This document shows positions 1 to 6,278 of a DNA stretch of 9,821 nucleotides, piece by piece (positions within the stretch are counted from its first letter, which is position 1; each line of letters opens with the position of its first letter). Source of the DNA: Acidobacteriota bacterium (GTDB lineage Bacteria; Acidobacteriota; UBA6911; RPQK01; JADFOI01); the NCBI GenBank assembly GCA_022545645.1, contig JACZQQ010000086.1, positions 1 through 9,821 on the forward strand. Direction: 5' to 3'. The notes under the pieces are model-generated. The model saw only the letters and a program-made list of their open reading frames with translations. It was not told the DNA's origin and did no database searches. The position numbers were made by a program, and so were the translations under genes.

Positions 1-170
1 TCAAACAGAAAATCGTTGTCGGCATTGGCCATTGTGATTGGCATCCCTTTGATTTCAATGTCTGCATCCTTGGGGCCGTTCTCAACAGGTGTGTGAATAT
101 AAGCTGTCCGAATGCCTATCGGCTCTACGGTGGGATCCTGTTTCCAGATTTTAACCTTGCTGCCTAACAT
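1..170 (-). CDS. 5' end of an unrecognised protein, cut by the left window edge
   Basis: An open minus-strand frame starts with ATG at 170-168 and stays open to the window edge, giving about 56 residues (start MLGSKVKIWKQDPTVEP, later GMPITMANADNDFLF). The composition is soluble and mixed, with no signal peptide, membrane segment or motif that I recognise. It lies 87 bp beyond the dapD stop on the same strand, so it could be read through from the dap operon or have its own promoter. A TATACT hexamer at 219-214 is a possible -10, but I see no convincing -35. No Shine-Dalgarno sequence precedes the ATG: the strand there is pyrimidine-rich. The frame is also open upstream of the ATG, so the start is uncertain. 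I do not assign a function. Confidence 0.55.
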   Translation of the reverse strand, partial: MLGSKVKIWKQDPTVEPIGIRTAYIHTPVENGPKDADIEIKGMPITMANADNDFLF

Positions 171-223
171 TAGAGAGGAGAGAGGAGGCAGGAGCGGACC
201 GGAGTGCTGCCACAGTATAGCGG

Positions 224-258
224 CCGGCTTGGAACCTGGAACGAGCGCGAAGCGCGCT
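224..258 (-). repeat. GC palindrome plus GTTCCAR heptamers after dapD
   Basis: Read on the minus strand, AGCGCG-CTT-CGCGCT (258-244) forms a 6-bp stem that overlaps the dapD stop codon. It is followed by the units GTTCCAG and GTTCCAA. The 14-mer AGCGCGCTTCGCGC also occurs at 9588-9601, and GTTCCAA/GTTCCAG units occur at 8242-8269, so this looks like a short member of the same dispersed repeat family. There is no T tract after the stem, so it is a poor intrinsic terminator, though it could protect the mRNA 3' end. Confidence 0.6.
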
Positions 259-1079
259 TATCTCAGCCGTTCTTCCAGTTGGACCGATTTCTCAGTTTTT
301 TGATCCCGGTACTTCACGATCATCGGAGTGTACAGGGAGAGTCCCTGCGTTTTGCCATAGGCGGATGACACGGGCCGAGTCCCGGGCACCACGACCGCAC
401 CCTCGGGAATTTCAAGGGGGTTCTCGTCGTCACCCCGGAGCACGGTTTCCCGGGTGAGATCATGAACCGGGGTTCCCCGAGTCAGTATGACACCTGCCGC
501 CAGGACCGCTCCGCGGCGCACAATCGTTCCCTCATAGACTCCACAATTCCCACCCACCAGGACCTCGTCTTCAATAATCACGGGAAGAGCACCCACCGGT
601 TCCAACACGCCTCCAATCTGAGCGGCGGCGCTCAAATGAACCCGTTTCCCAATCTGGGCACACGATCCAACCAGGGCATGGGAATCGACCATGGTGCCCT
701 CACCCACGTAGGCACCGACGTTAATATACATGGGAGGCATACAGGTGACGCCCTCAGCGACATAACTTCCGCGCCGCACGGCGGAACCACCCGGAACAAT
801 CCGGACCCCCGAGCTGAGTTGAAACGACTTCAGTGGAAAGGTGTCCTTATCAAAAAAGCGGAAATGCTCATCGATGGATCGATCGGCCAGCACCCCCATG
901 CGGAATCCGACCAGGATCCCTTTCTTGACCCAGGTGTTGACCTTCCATTGCCCGTCGACCCCCCGTTCGGCCGCACGCACGGTTCCCTCGTCCAGTTGAT
1001 CCAGGAACGATTCGAGGGCATTCCTGTCCTTGGCGTCAAATTGATCCTTTTGAAAGAGCCCTTCAATGGTCTCAATCAC
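258..1079 (-). CDS. dapD: 2,3,4,5-tetrahydropyridine-2,6-dicarboxylate N-succinyltransferase (DapD)
   Basis: DapD transfers the succinyl group of succinyl-CoA to tetrahydrodipicolinate in the cytoplasm. This is the committing step of the succinylase branch of diaminopimelate and lysine synthesis. The 273 residues match the usual length of the E. coli-type enzyme (274). An N-terminal helical domain (about 1-90) is followed by a left-handed beta-helix of hexapeptide repeats (about 95-225). The DapD signature is clear, with NVGAYVGEGTMVDSHALVGS at about 120-139, then CAQIGKRVHLSAAAQIGGVLEP. The C-terminal part ends with a PMIVKY-type segment typical of the family. The start is GTG at 1079-1077, inside the end of dapA: the genes overlap by 8 bp, so translation is probably coupled, and no strong Shine-Dalgarno sequence is visible. 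It is the last recognised gene of the asd-dapB-dapA-dapD operon. Identification is secure. Confidence 0.96.
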   Translation of the reverse strand: MIETIEGLFQKDQFDAKDRNALESFLDQLDEGTVRAAERGVDGQWKVNTWVKKGILVGFRMGVLADRSIDEHFRFFDKDTFPLKSFQLSSGVRIVPGGSAVRRGSYVAEGVTCMPPMYINVGAYVGEGTMVDSHALVGSCAQIGKRVHLSAAAQIGGVLEPVGALPVIIEDEVLVGGNCGVYEGTIVRRGAVLAAGVILTRGTPVHDLTRETVLRGDDENPLEIPEGAVVVPGTRPVSSAYGKTQGLSLYTPMIVKYRDQKTEKSVQLEERLR

Positions 1080-1965
1080 CGGAACTCACCAAGTTGAGCT
1101 TGTCGAGCTCTTGATCCATCACTTTCTTGCTGGGGTCGCTGAGAGGGCACAAGGGAAGCCGGTAGGCTTCTTCCAGCTTGCCCATGCGAGAAAGTGCATA
1201 TTTGACGGGAATGGGGCTGCTTTCGATGAAATTGAGTTCCATCAGGTCGAGATATCGATAGTGAATTTTTTTAGCCTCTTCCCATTTTCCGCTGAGGGCC
1301 AGGTCGACCATTTGGGACATTTCTGCTGGGATTAAATTACTGGCCACCGAGATGATGCCCTCCCCACCCATGGCCATTATGGGGAGCGTCAGGCTGTCGT
1401 CTCCGGAGAGAACCACAAAGTCTGAAGGCCGGCGGTTGAGGATCTGCATGACTTGACCGAGATCTCCACTGGCTTCCTTGAGGGCAATGATGTTGTCGAC
1501 CTGGGCCAATCGAAGGGCTGTTTCTGCGGTGATGTTGATGATGGTACGACCCGGTACGTTGTAAAGAACGACGGGCAAACTGATCGACTCGGCAATCTTA
1601 CTAAAATGAAGAACAAGACCTTCCTGGGTCGGTTTGTTGTAGTAGGGAGTTACCGCCAGGAGGGCGTCGGCCCCCTCTTGCTGGGCGATGGTAGCCAGGT
1701 GAATGGCCTGGGCCGTGTTGTTGGTGCCGGCACCTGCCACCACAGGCACCGCACCTGCTGCCGTTTCCACACAGGTTCGAATGACCTTTCGGTATTCCTC
1801 TTCATTTAAGGTGACGCTCTCGCCGGTGGTTCCGGAGGGAACCAAAAAGTGGATGCCTGAATCCAACTGCCAGCGGATGAGTTTTCGAAAGGCTTCCAGA
1901 TCGAGCTGGGTATCGGATTTAAAAGGAGTTACCAGGGCAGTGCCACAACCTTTGAGATCAATCAT
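1072..1965 (-). CDS. dapA: 4-hydroxy-tetrahydrodipicolinate synthase (DapA)
   Basis: DapA condenses pyruvate with aspartate semialdehyde, the first step specific to diaminopimelate and lysine. The 297 residues form one TIM barrel of the DHDPS/N-acetylneuraminate lyase family. Visible active-site elements are the GTTGES motif (residues 45-50), Tyr109 in TPYYNKP, the catalytic Tyr135 and Arg140 in YNVPGR, and the Schiff-base Lys163 in ALKEASGD. These fit true DapA rather than a generic aldolase of the family, and the operon context confirms it. The ATG overlaps the dapB stop as ATGA (4 bp), and the 3' end overlaps dapD by 8 bp, which suggests tight translational coupling. Feedback inhibition by lysine is known in many family members, but I cannot predict it from this reading. 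Confidence 0.97.
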   Translation of the reverse strand: MIDLKGCGTALVTPFKSDTQLDLEAFRKLIRWQLDSGIHFLVPSGTTGESVTLNEEEYRKVIRTCVETAAGAVPVVAGAGTNNTAQAIHLATIAQQEGADALLAVTPYYNKPTQEGLVLHFSKIAESISLPVVLYNVPGRTIINITAETALRLAQVDNIIALKEASGDLGQVMQILNRRPSDFVVLSGDDSLTLPIMAMGGEGIISVASNLIPAEMSQMVDLALSGKWEEAKKIHYRYLDLMELNFIESSPIPVKYALSRMGKLEEAYRLPLCPLSDPSKKVMDQELDKLNLVSSGD

Positions 1966-2657
1966 TGCTCTTCACCAAACAGGACCTCTTCGAAACGATA
2001 CAAGCCGCTTTTGCCCTGGATCCACTGGGCAGCAAAAAGTGCTCCTCGGGCAAAACCCTCCCTGCTCCTTGCCCGGTGCTCCAGTCTCAGAGTATCAAAG
2101 GGTGAGTCGAAACCCACAACATGGTTTCCCGGAAAAAAACCGGCCCGCAGGCTCGATATGGGTATCTCCGAGTCATACGATTCCTTGAGAATATTGCCCA
2201 AGGTCAGAGCCGTGCCCGAGGGAGCATCGACTTTCTGAATATGATGAGATTCCTCAATAAAGGGATGGAAATCCTGAAAACCGGAAATCAGTTTTCCCGC
2301 CTGACGGGTCAGATAAAAAAGAGCCTGCACTCCCATGCTGAAGTTGCTGCTGTAGACGCAGGCTCCAGACTGGGTTTCAACGATCTGGCCGACCTTCTCC
2401 AGATCCTTATTCCAACCCGTGGTCCCTATAACAATGGGAATCCCGGCGCGAGCTGCATTCTCAACATGGGTCACCACCGCAGCCGCCACTGAAAAATCGA
2501 TGAGGGCATCGGTTTTTTTCACCCATTCCCCTGAAAACCCTGCTTTGGAGGGAAGATTATCGATATCGATGGTGTGGAGGACTTCGTGGCCTTGATTCCG
2601 GCACACTTCTTCCACCATTTTCCCCATTTTCCCGTAGCCGATGATGGTCACTCGCAT
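1962..2657 (-). CDS. dapB: 4-hydroxy-tetrahydrodipicolinate reductase (DapB), short form
   Basis: DapB reduces the DapA product to tetrahydrodipicolinate with NAD(P)H. The start chosen here (ATG at 2657-2655) gives 231 residues opening directly on the Rossmann motif MRVTIIGYGKMG. The frame is open for 65 codons further upstream, but that stretch lies inside the asd 3' end and is unlike DapB. Seen are GTTGW (78-82, nucleotide binding), the substrate and catalytic segment with His138-His139 and Lys142, then DAPSGTA (144-150). The protein is about 40 residues shorter than the E. coli enzyme (273), like the short DapB forms of some thermophiles and Bacteroidetes. It is separated from asd by 34 bp and overlaps dapA by 4 bp. 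No clear Shine-Dalgarno sequence is visible, so coupling to asd translation is possible. Confidence 0.94.
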   Translation of the reverse strand: MRVTIIGYGKMGKMVEEVCRNQGHEVLHTIDIDNLPSKAGFSGEWVKKTDALIDFSVAAAVVTHVENAARAGIPIVIGTTGWNKDLEKVGQIVETQSGACVYSSNFSMGVQALFYLTRQAGKLISGFQDFHPFIEESHHIQKVDAPSGTALTLGNILKESYDSEIPISSLRAGFFPGNHVVGFDSPFDTLRLEHRARSREGFARGALFAAQWIQGKSGLYRFEEVLFGEEQ

Positions 2658-2691
2658 GATATTTGGTGCTTTCGTTCTTTTTTCAGCGGGC

Positions 2692-3762
2692 TCAGCCTGC
2701 TGGTGCGCTGAGACCGCTGAGCATCCCTTTTTTGAGCACCAGCTCTGCATTGAGCAGTGAGGCGCCTGCGGCTCCCCGAATGGTATTGTGGCCAAGCACA
2801 ACGTACTTGATATCAAACAGCGGGCAAGGGCGGACCCTTCCCACCAGAGCACTCATTCCTTCGTATTTCCAGACGTCCCGACGAGGTTGGGGCCGGTCCT
2901 CTTCTGAAACCACCACCACGGGCTGTTGCGGGGCTGAGGGAAGGTTCAATTCATGTTCCGATCCCCTGAACTCCTGCCAACATCGAGTCACTTCTTCCGG
3001 CCCAGCTTTCTGCTTCAGCTTGACCGAAACACATTCCAGGTGACCCTCCTCGACAGGGACGCGATTCGCGTGGGCGCTGACTGTGAATGGGGCCGGACTA
3101 AATTGATGGTCATCCAGGGCACCCAGGATCTTTTGGGTCTCACTTTCGATCTTTTCTTCTTCTCCGGCAATAAAAGGAATGACATTGCCCAGGATGTCCA
3201 GTGAGGCAACACCTGGATAGCCTGCGCCTGAGAGGGCCTGAAAGGTGACCACATGAACCGTTTCCAGTCCAAACATCTTATGAAGGGGCCCAATGGAAAG
3301 AGCTAAAACAACGGCCGAGCAATTGGCGTTGGTGATGATGGCTCCCTCCCAGCCTCGATTCTTCTGCTGGTGGGGAATCATATTCAGGTGATCGGGGTTG
3401 AGTTCGGCAATCACCAGCGGAACATCTGAATCCATGCGGTGATTCTTGGCATTGGAAAACACCCAATACCCTGCTTGGGCGAAAGCTTCTTCTACCTCTC
3501 CGGCGACTGAGGAATCCAAACCGGAAAAAACAATCTTACATTCGAGATTCGGCTCACAATCCTTGACCATCATTTCTCGGATGGGTTCCGGAATGGGCCT
3601 CTCCTGTTTCCAGTTCACGACATCTTGATATCGCTTGCCGGATGATCGCTGGGAGGCGGCCAACTCTCGGATTTCGAACCAGGGATGATCGGACAAGAGC
3701 AGGATGAACTTTTGTCCTACCGCACCCGTGGCGCCTAAAATTCCGACTGGGATCTTTTCCAC
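2692..3762 (-). CDS. asd: Aspartate-semialdehyde dehydrogenase, archaeal/fungal type (Asd)
   Basis: Asd reduces aspartyl phosphate to aspartate semialdehyde with NADPH, the branch point for lysine, threonine, methionine and diaminopimelate. The 356 residues begin with the NADP-binding GATGAVG (10-16). The catalytic cysteine is Cys148 in NANCSA, and the probable catalytic base is His241 in RVPVEEGH. Features such as NAKNHRM (104-110) and the long C-terminal half resemble the archaeal/fungal branch rather than the E. coli or Gram-positive branches. The start is GTG at 3762-3760, ten bases after an AAGGAG. It heads the dap operon, with a likely promoter at 3873-3843. The usual upstream partner, aspartokinase, is not in the window. 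Confidence 0.95.
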   Translation of the reverse strand: MEKIPVGILGATGAVGQKFILLLSDHPWFEIRELAASQRSSGKRYQDVVNWKQERPIPEPIREMMVKDCEPNLECKIVFSGLDSSVAGEVEEAFAQAGYWVFSNAKNHRMDSDVPLVIAELNPDHLNMIPHQQKNRGWEGAIITNANCSAVVLALSIGPLHKMFGLETVHVVTFQALSGAGYPGVASLDILGNVIPFIAGEEEKIESETQKILGALDDHQFSPAPFTVSAHANRVPVEEGHLECVSVKLKQKAGPEEVTRCWQEFRGSEHELNLPSAPQQPVVVVSEEDRPQPRRDVWKYEGMSALVGRVRPCPLFDIKYVVLGHNTIRGAAGASLLNAELVLKKGMLSGLSAPAG

Positions 3763-3842
3763 CTGAATCTCACTCCTTCGACACTGATATTGAGGGTTCT
3801 TTAGCCTGGATTAATACCGGCTAGGGCTCCCAAACCTCAAGC

Positions 3843-3873
3843 ACCATAGCATGAAAATGCGAATCACTGTCAA
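3843..3873 (-). promoter_or_regulatory. Likely sigma70-type promoter of the asd-dap operon
   Basis: On the minus strand a perfect TTGACA (3873-3868) is followed 19 bp later by TATGGT (3848-3843), which carries an extended -10 TG one base upstream. The spacing is two bases longer than ideal, but the consensus -35 and the TGn element compensate. Transcription would start near 3835, leaving a leader of about 70 nt before the asd GTG. I see no lysine riboswitch signature in the leader. Confidence 0.55.
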
Positions 3874-3925
3874 GGTGAGAACCTGTGGGTTGACCGAAAG
3901 GTGAAACAGGGGAAAGAGAGTGGAC

Positions 3926-3943
3926 AAAAAAAAGTGTCCCAAG
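3926..3943 (-). terminator. Terminator-like 3' end of the ncRNA: P1 3' strand plus U8
   Basis: On the minus strand CTTGGGACA (3943-3935, the 3' strand of the RNA's closing helix) is followed by C and eight T (3933-3926). The stem partner lies over 400 nt upstream rather than in a local hairpin. A competing local hairpin, GGACA (3939-3935) with TGTCC (3926-3922), would put the U tract in its loop. Either the closing helix drives release or termination is incomplete and the RNA reads on toward asd. Confidence 0.45.
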
Positions 3944-4369
3944 TGATATCAGCGAGAGCCGTTCCTGTTGGCTCAAGAAGCTCTCTCTCCCGACCTCGTT
4001 AAAAATCGGTTTCTCTGCTTCTTAAGTGGCAATCCTTTGTCTCTGGAACCCCCGACCGACTCCGAAGAGCCAACCGATAGACCCGGAAACTGAGATCGCC
4101 TTCCTGCCTTGGTTTCTCTCTTTCGAGAATCTTACCAAAACAGAAGTTCCCGGCCTGCGTCCAAGGCTGAGCTATGTTCCCCACTTTCCGAAGAGAGCAG
4201 GTTTTCCTCTCAGCCCGTTTCCACCGTCGCTGGCTTACCGAAGTAAGCTGGCTTCGGCTTCTCCCCTTGTTGGTTTCCTCGCTTCCCCGACCGAAGCCGG
4301 AGAGTGGATCTTCCCAACTCGGGGTCGCCGCCTCAGGGTTTCGGCTCGTTGCTTTTACCCCTTGGGACA
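3926..4369 (-). ncRNA. Unclassified structured non-coding RNA, about 444 nt
   Basis: The minus-strand transcript can form nested or adjacent helices over its whole length. The ends pair through P1, TGTCCCAAG (4369-4361) with CTTGGGACA (3943-3935). Inside are 4298-4291/4257-4250 (8 bp), 4248-4243/4238-4233 with a C(UUCG)G loop, and 4216-4209/4171-4164 (8 bp). Next comes a 71-nt hairpin, 4153-4146/4090-4083, continuing inward to a GAAA loop at 4124-4121. Then follow 4077-4067/4062-4052 with a UUCG loop (11 bp), and 4049-4045/3965-3961 enclosing the 10-bp helix 4026-4017/3981-3972. About ten pairs are G-U on this strand and would be A-C mismatches on the other, which fixes the direction. A promoter sits upstream and a U8 tract follows P1. 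I looked for RNase P, tmRNA, 6S, SRP RNA, group I/II intron and lysine riboswitch signatures and saw none. Confidence 0.75.
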
Positions 4370-4375
4370 ATTTCA

Positions 4376-4403
4376 ATTCTACTCACTTATGGACTTGAGA
4401 CAA
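4376..4403 (-). promoter_or_regulatory. Promoter of the structured ncRNA
   Basis: TTGTCT (4403-4398), a 16-bp spacer and TAGAAT (4381-4376) on the minus strand place the start at about 4370-4368, exactly where the closing helix of the RNA begins. A T-rich stretch (4420-4407) just upstream could act as an UP element. The same -35 hexamer, TTGTCT, stands before the aminotransferase gene, which supports its use in this organism. Confidence 0.65.
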
Positions 4404-4425
4404 GGGAAAAAAAATAAAAATTGAG

Positions 4426-4442
4426 TGCACATTTCATGTGCA
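4426..4442. promoter_or_regulatory. 17-bp perfect palindrome, possible operator
   Basis: TGCACAT-TTC-ATGTGCA is a perfect 7-bp inverted repeat with a 3-bp centre. It lies 23 bp upstream of the ncRNA -35 and between the divergent ncRNA and ubiD transcription units. The dyad form and place suggest a binding site for a dimeric regulator. No regulator gene is in the window and I do not assign the site to a known family. Confidence 0.45.
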
Positions 4443-4501
4443 AAAATTGGTTTCTCTTCAGAGAGTCCGTGGGCGTGTTTTCCAGGCGGAGAGCGCACAC
4501 C

Positions 4502-4522
4502 TTATCCACAGAATTTTCCACA
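4502..4522 (+). promoter_or_regulatory. Two DnaA-box-like 9-mers in tandem
   Basis: TTATCCACA (4502-4510) is the consensus DnaA box. TTTTCCACA (4514-4522), one mismatch away, follows 3 bp later in the same orientation. They lie in the intergenic zone where transcription diverges, about 80 bp from an A-rich stretch (4405-4420). Two boxes are too few to call an origin: they could be an origin edge, a DnaA-titration site or chance. Confidence 0.45.
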
Positions 4523-4694
4523 CGAACTGGACACCGCTTCCCAATCTTTCTCATGAAGGGTTTTTACAAACAGTTGTGTGATCGATTTAGTCGATATTTG
4601 GGTCTCGCGAGAGCCTCTTTTCGCCGCCCTCTTTTCGTCGGGTGATTCGGAATATTCGACACCAAATTGTGGTCCATTGTCTCTTTCCCATGCA

Positions 4695-4723
4695 TTGACC
4701 TGGGTCCGGTGATTGGTTACTTT
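4695..4723 (+). promoter_or_regulatory. Possible promoter of ubiD-cupin
   Basis: TTGACC (4695-4700, five of six consensus bases) precedes TACTTT (4718-4723) by 17 bp. The -10 is weak, and the overlapping TTTATA (4721-4726) is an alternative. The leader to the ubiD ATG would be about 40 nt. It contains a GGAGG ten bases before the start codon. Confidence 0.4.
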
Positions 4724-4768
4724 ATAGGGTCTCAATCGGGTGTTTAATGGTTTGGAGGATTTCCTTCT

Positions 4769-6259
4769 ATGGGTAAAGTGAAAGGCCGCGACGAAAAAAG
4801 GCTCAAGCCGGATCAAAGTCCGAAGCGTGATTTCCGTTCCTGGCTTGATGGGGTGGAGTCGTTAGGCCTTCTGAAAACGGTAGAGGGTGCCGATTGGGAC
4901 GAGGAGATCGGCGCCATCACCGATACCAACGTTAAGAAAAACAAATACACCCTCCTCTTTGACAAGATCAAGGGATATCCGAAGGGATTCCGGGTACTCA
5001 CCGGCTCGCTGCTGGACTCAAAAAGGGTAGCCCTTACCCTGGGTTTGCCTCCCACGCTGAGCGATCTGGAACTGGTCAAGGTCCTCAGAGATCGACTCAA
5101 GTCGGCAGGTGAAAACATCGATGAGTATGCTCCCCGCTATGTCGAGGATGCCCCGCTCCTGGAGAACACCCTGAAGGACGTGGATATGTTCAAGTTTCCC
5201 GCCCCTAAGTGGTTTGTCCACGACGGCGGGCGTTATATCGGTACGGCCGATGCAGTGATGACCCGCGACCTGGAAACCGGCTGGGTGAATGTGGGGACCT
5301 ATCGCATGATGCTGAAGGACAAGAACACCTTGTCCATTCTTTTTGAGGCGGTTCGTCACGGAAGGTTCATGGTCAAGAAGTACTGGGATGCCGGAAAGCC
5401 ATGCCCGGTGGCGGTGTCTTTCGGGCACCACCCGCTGGCACTGATGTTTGCGGGTATCGAAGCTCCCCATGGAGTGTCCGAGCTGGCCTACGCGGGTGCC
5501 GTCAGCGAGCAGCCCTATGAGGTGATCAAAGGGCCCGTTACCGGCCTGCCCATTCCGGCTGACAGTGAAGTGGCCATTGAAGGATATATCGTGAACGAAC
5601 CCACTACGGAGGGGCCTTTGGGGGAGTTCATCGGTTATTACTCCATGGCAACCGCCAACCAGGCCCCCACCGTCAAGGTCGAAGCCGTCTACCATAGAAA
5701 CGATCCGATCCTTCTGGGTACCTGTGCGGGCCGCCCCCCTCACGACTACAGCTACTTCAGGTGTCCCGTGAGGGCGGCCCTGATCTGGGACATCCTGGAG
5801 AAAGCAGGGATTCAAGGGGTGCAGGGTGTGTGGTGTCATGAGGCTGGATACTCCAGGGCCTTCACCGTAGTCTCGATTAAACAGATGTTTGCGGGACATG
5901 ACCGCATGGCCGGGTATATCGCCTGTCAGAGCAGGCCGGGGGCCGTGGCAGGTCGCTATGTGGTGGTGGTTGACGATGACATCGATCCCACCAACCTTGA
6001 CGATGTGATCTGGGCCATGTGCTCGCGCAGCGACCCGGCTACCGGAATCGATATCATTGCAGAAACCATTGGGACTCCGGTGGATCCGCTTGCCGAGCAT
6101 GATCCTTCCCAAGATATGCTGGAGTACACCGGCAGCCGAGGAATCATCTTTGCCACCAAGCCCTTTGGCAGGCTGCTTCGAAATGAGTTTCCGAAGGTGG
6201 TGGAACCCAGCCCGGAGGTGAAGGAGAAGGTGACCCGCGAGTGGTCGGAGCTTTTTTAA
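4769..6259 (+). CDS. UbiD-family prenylated-FMN-dependent decarboxylase
   Basis: UbiD-family enzymes (de)carboxylate aromatic or alpha,beta-unsaturated acids with prenylated FMN, a divalent metal and K+. The 496 residues fit the family (about 450-520). By analogy with Fdc1/UbiD, NVGTYR (174-179) supplies a metal-site Asn and the catalytic Arg179. EGPLGE (281-286) supplies the two active-site glutamates, completing an Arg-Glu-Glu set. Glu238 in VSELAYAGA and the GHHP motif (219-222) probably join the cofactor/metal site. VVDDDIDPTNLDDVIWA (400-416) is also typical. About 20 lysine/arginine-rich residues precede the usual family start, but GGAGG ten bases upstream supports the ATG used. A cupin gene follows 19 bp later. 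The substrate cannot be read from sequence: ubiquinone synthesis is only one option and no other ubi genes are here. No UbiX-like prenyltransferase, needed for the cofactor, is in the window. Confidence 0.9.
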   Translation: MGKVKGRDEKRLKPDQSPKRDFRSWLDGVESLGLLKTVEGADWDEEIGAITDTNVKKNKYTLLFDKIKGYPKGFRVLTGSLLDSKRVALTLGLPPTLSDLELVKVLRDRLKSAGENIDEYAPRYVEDAPLLENTLKDVDMFKFPAPKWFVHDGGRYIGTADAVMTRDLETGWVNVGTYRMMLKDKNTLSILFEAVRHGRFMVKKYWDAGKPCPVAVSFGHHPLALMFAGIEAPHGVSELAYAGAVSEQPYEVIKGPVTGLPIPADSEVAIEGYIVNEPTTEGPLGEFIGYYSMATANQAPTVKVEAVYHRNDPILLGTCAGRPPHDYSYFRCPVRAALIWDILEKAGIQGVQGVWCHEAGYSRAFTVVSIKQMFAGHDRMAGYIACQSRPGAVAGRYVVVVDDDIDPTNLDDVIWAMCSRSDPATGIDIIAETIGTPVDPLAEHDPSQDMLEYTGSRGIIFATKPFGRLLRNEFPKVVEPSPEVKEKVTREWSELF

Positions 6260-6278
6260 TGAGGAGGAAGCTTTAAAT

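Noticed and set aside
2658..2852. 65-codon N-terminal extension of dapB
   Set aside because: It lies within the end of asd and is unlike any DapB. The Rossmann motif begins exactly at the internal ATG.
3763..3835. Lysine riboswitch in the asd leader
   Set aside because: The leader of about 70 nt is too short for the lysine aptamer and shows none of its conserved blocks.
4229..4252. Plus-strand reading of the structured RNA region
   Set aside because: This one hairpin extends to 10 bp with two G-U pairs only on the plus strand. About ten G-U pairs in four other helices, the promoter and the U tract all favour the minus strand.
3926..4369. RNase P RNA or tmRNA as identity of the structured RNA
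   Set aside because: Length and closing helix would fit RNase P RNA, and CTTGAGCC and AACAGGAACGGCT near the 3' end faintly recall it. The near-universal GAGGAAAGUC and ACAGAA...CCGGCUUA blocks are absent. The tmRNA start and CCA end are also absent.
3999..4424. Overlapping open frames of 125 and 132 codons on both strands between asd and ubiD
   Set aside because: Low-complexity, Arg/Ser/Pro-rich translations with no recognisable domain and no good ribosome-binding site. They coincide with the structured RNA, whose helices explain the sequence better.
4421..4816. Short open frames on both strands before ubiD (4421-4645 plus, 4502-4816 minus)
   Set aside because: No motif or ribosome-binding site. 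The minus one runs into the ubiD start antisense, and the region carries regulatory-looking sites instead.
5018..6112. 364-codon antisense frame inside ubiD
   Set aside because: A shadow of the ubiD coding frame. The plus-strand protein has clear family motifs and the antisense one has none.
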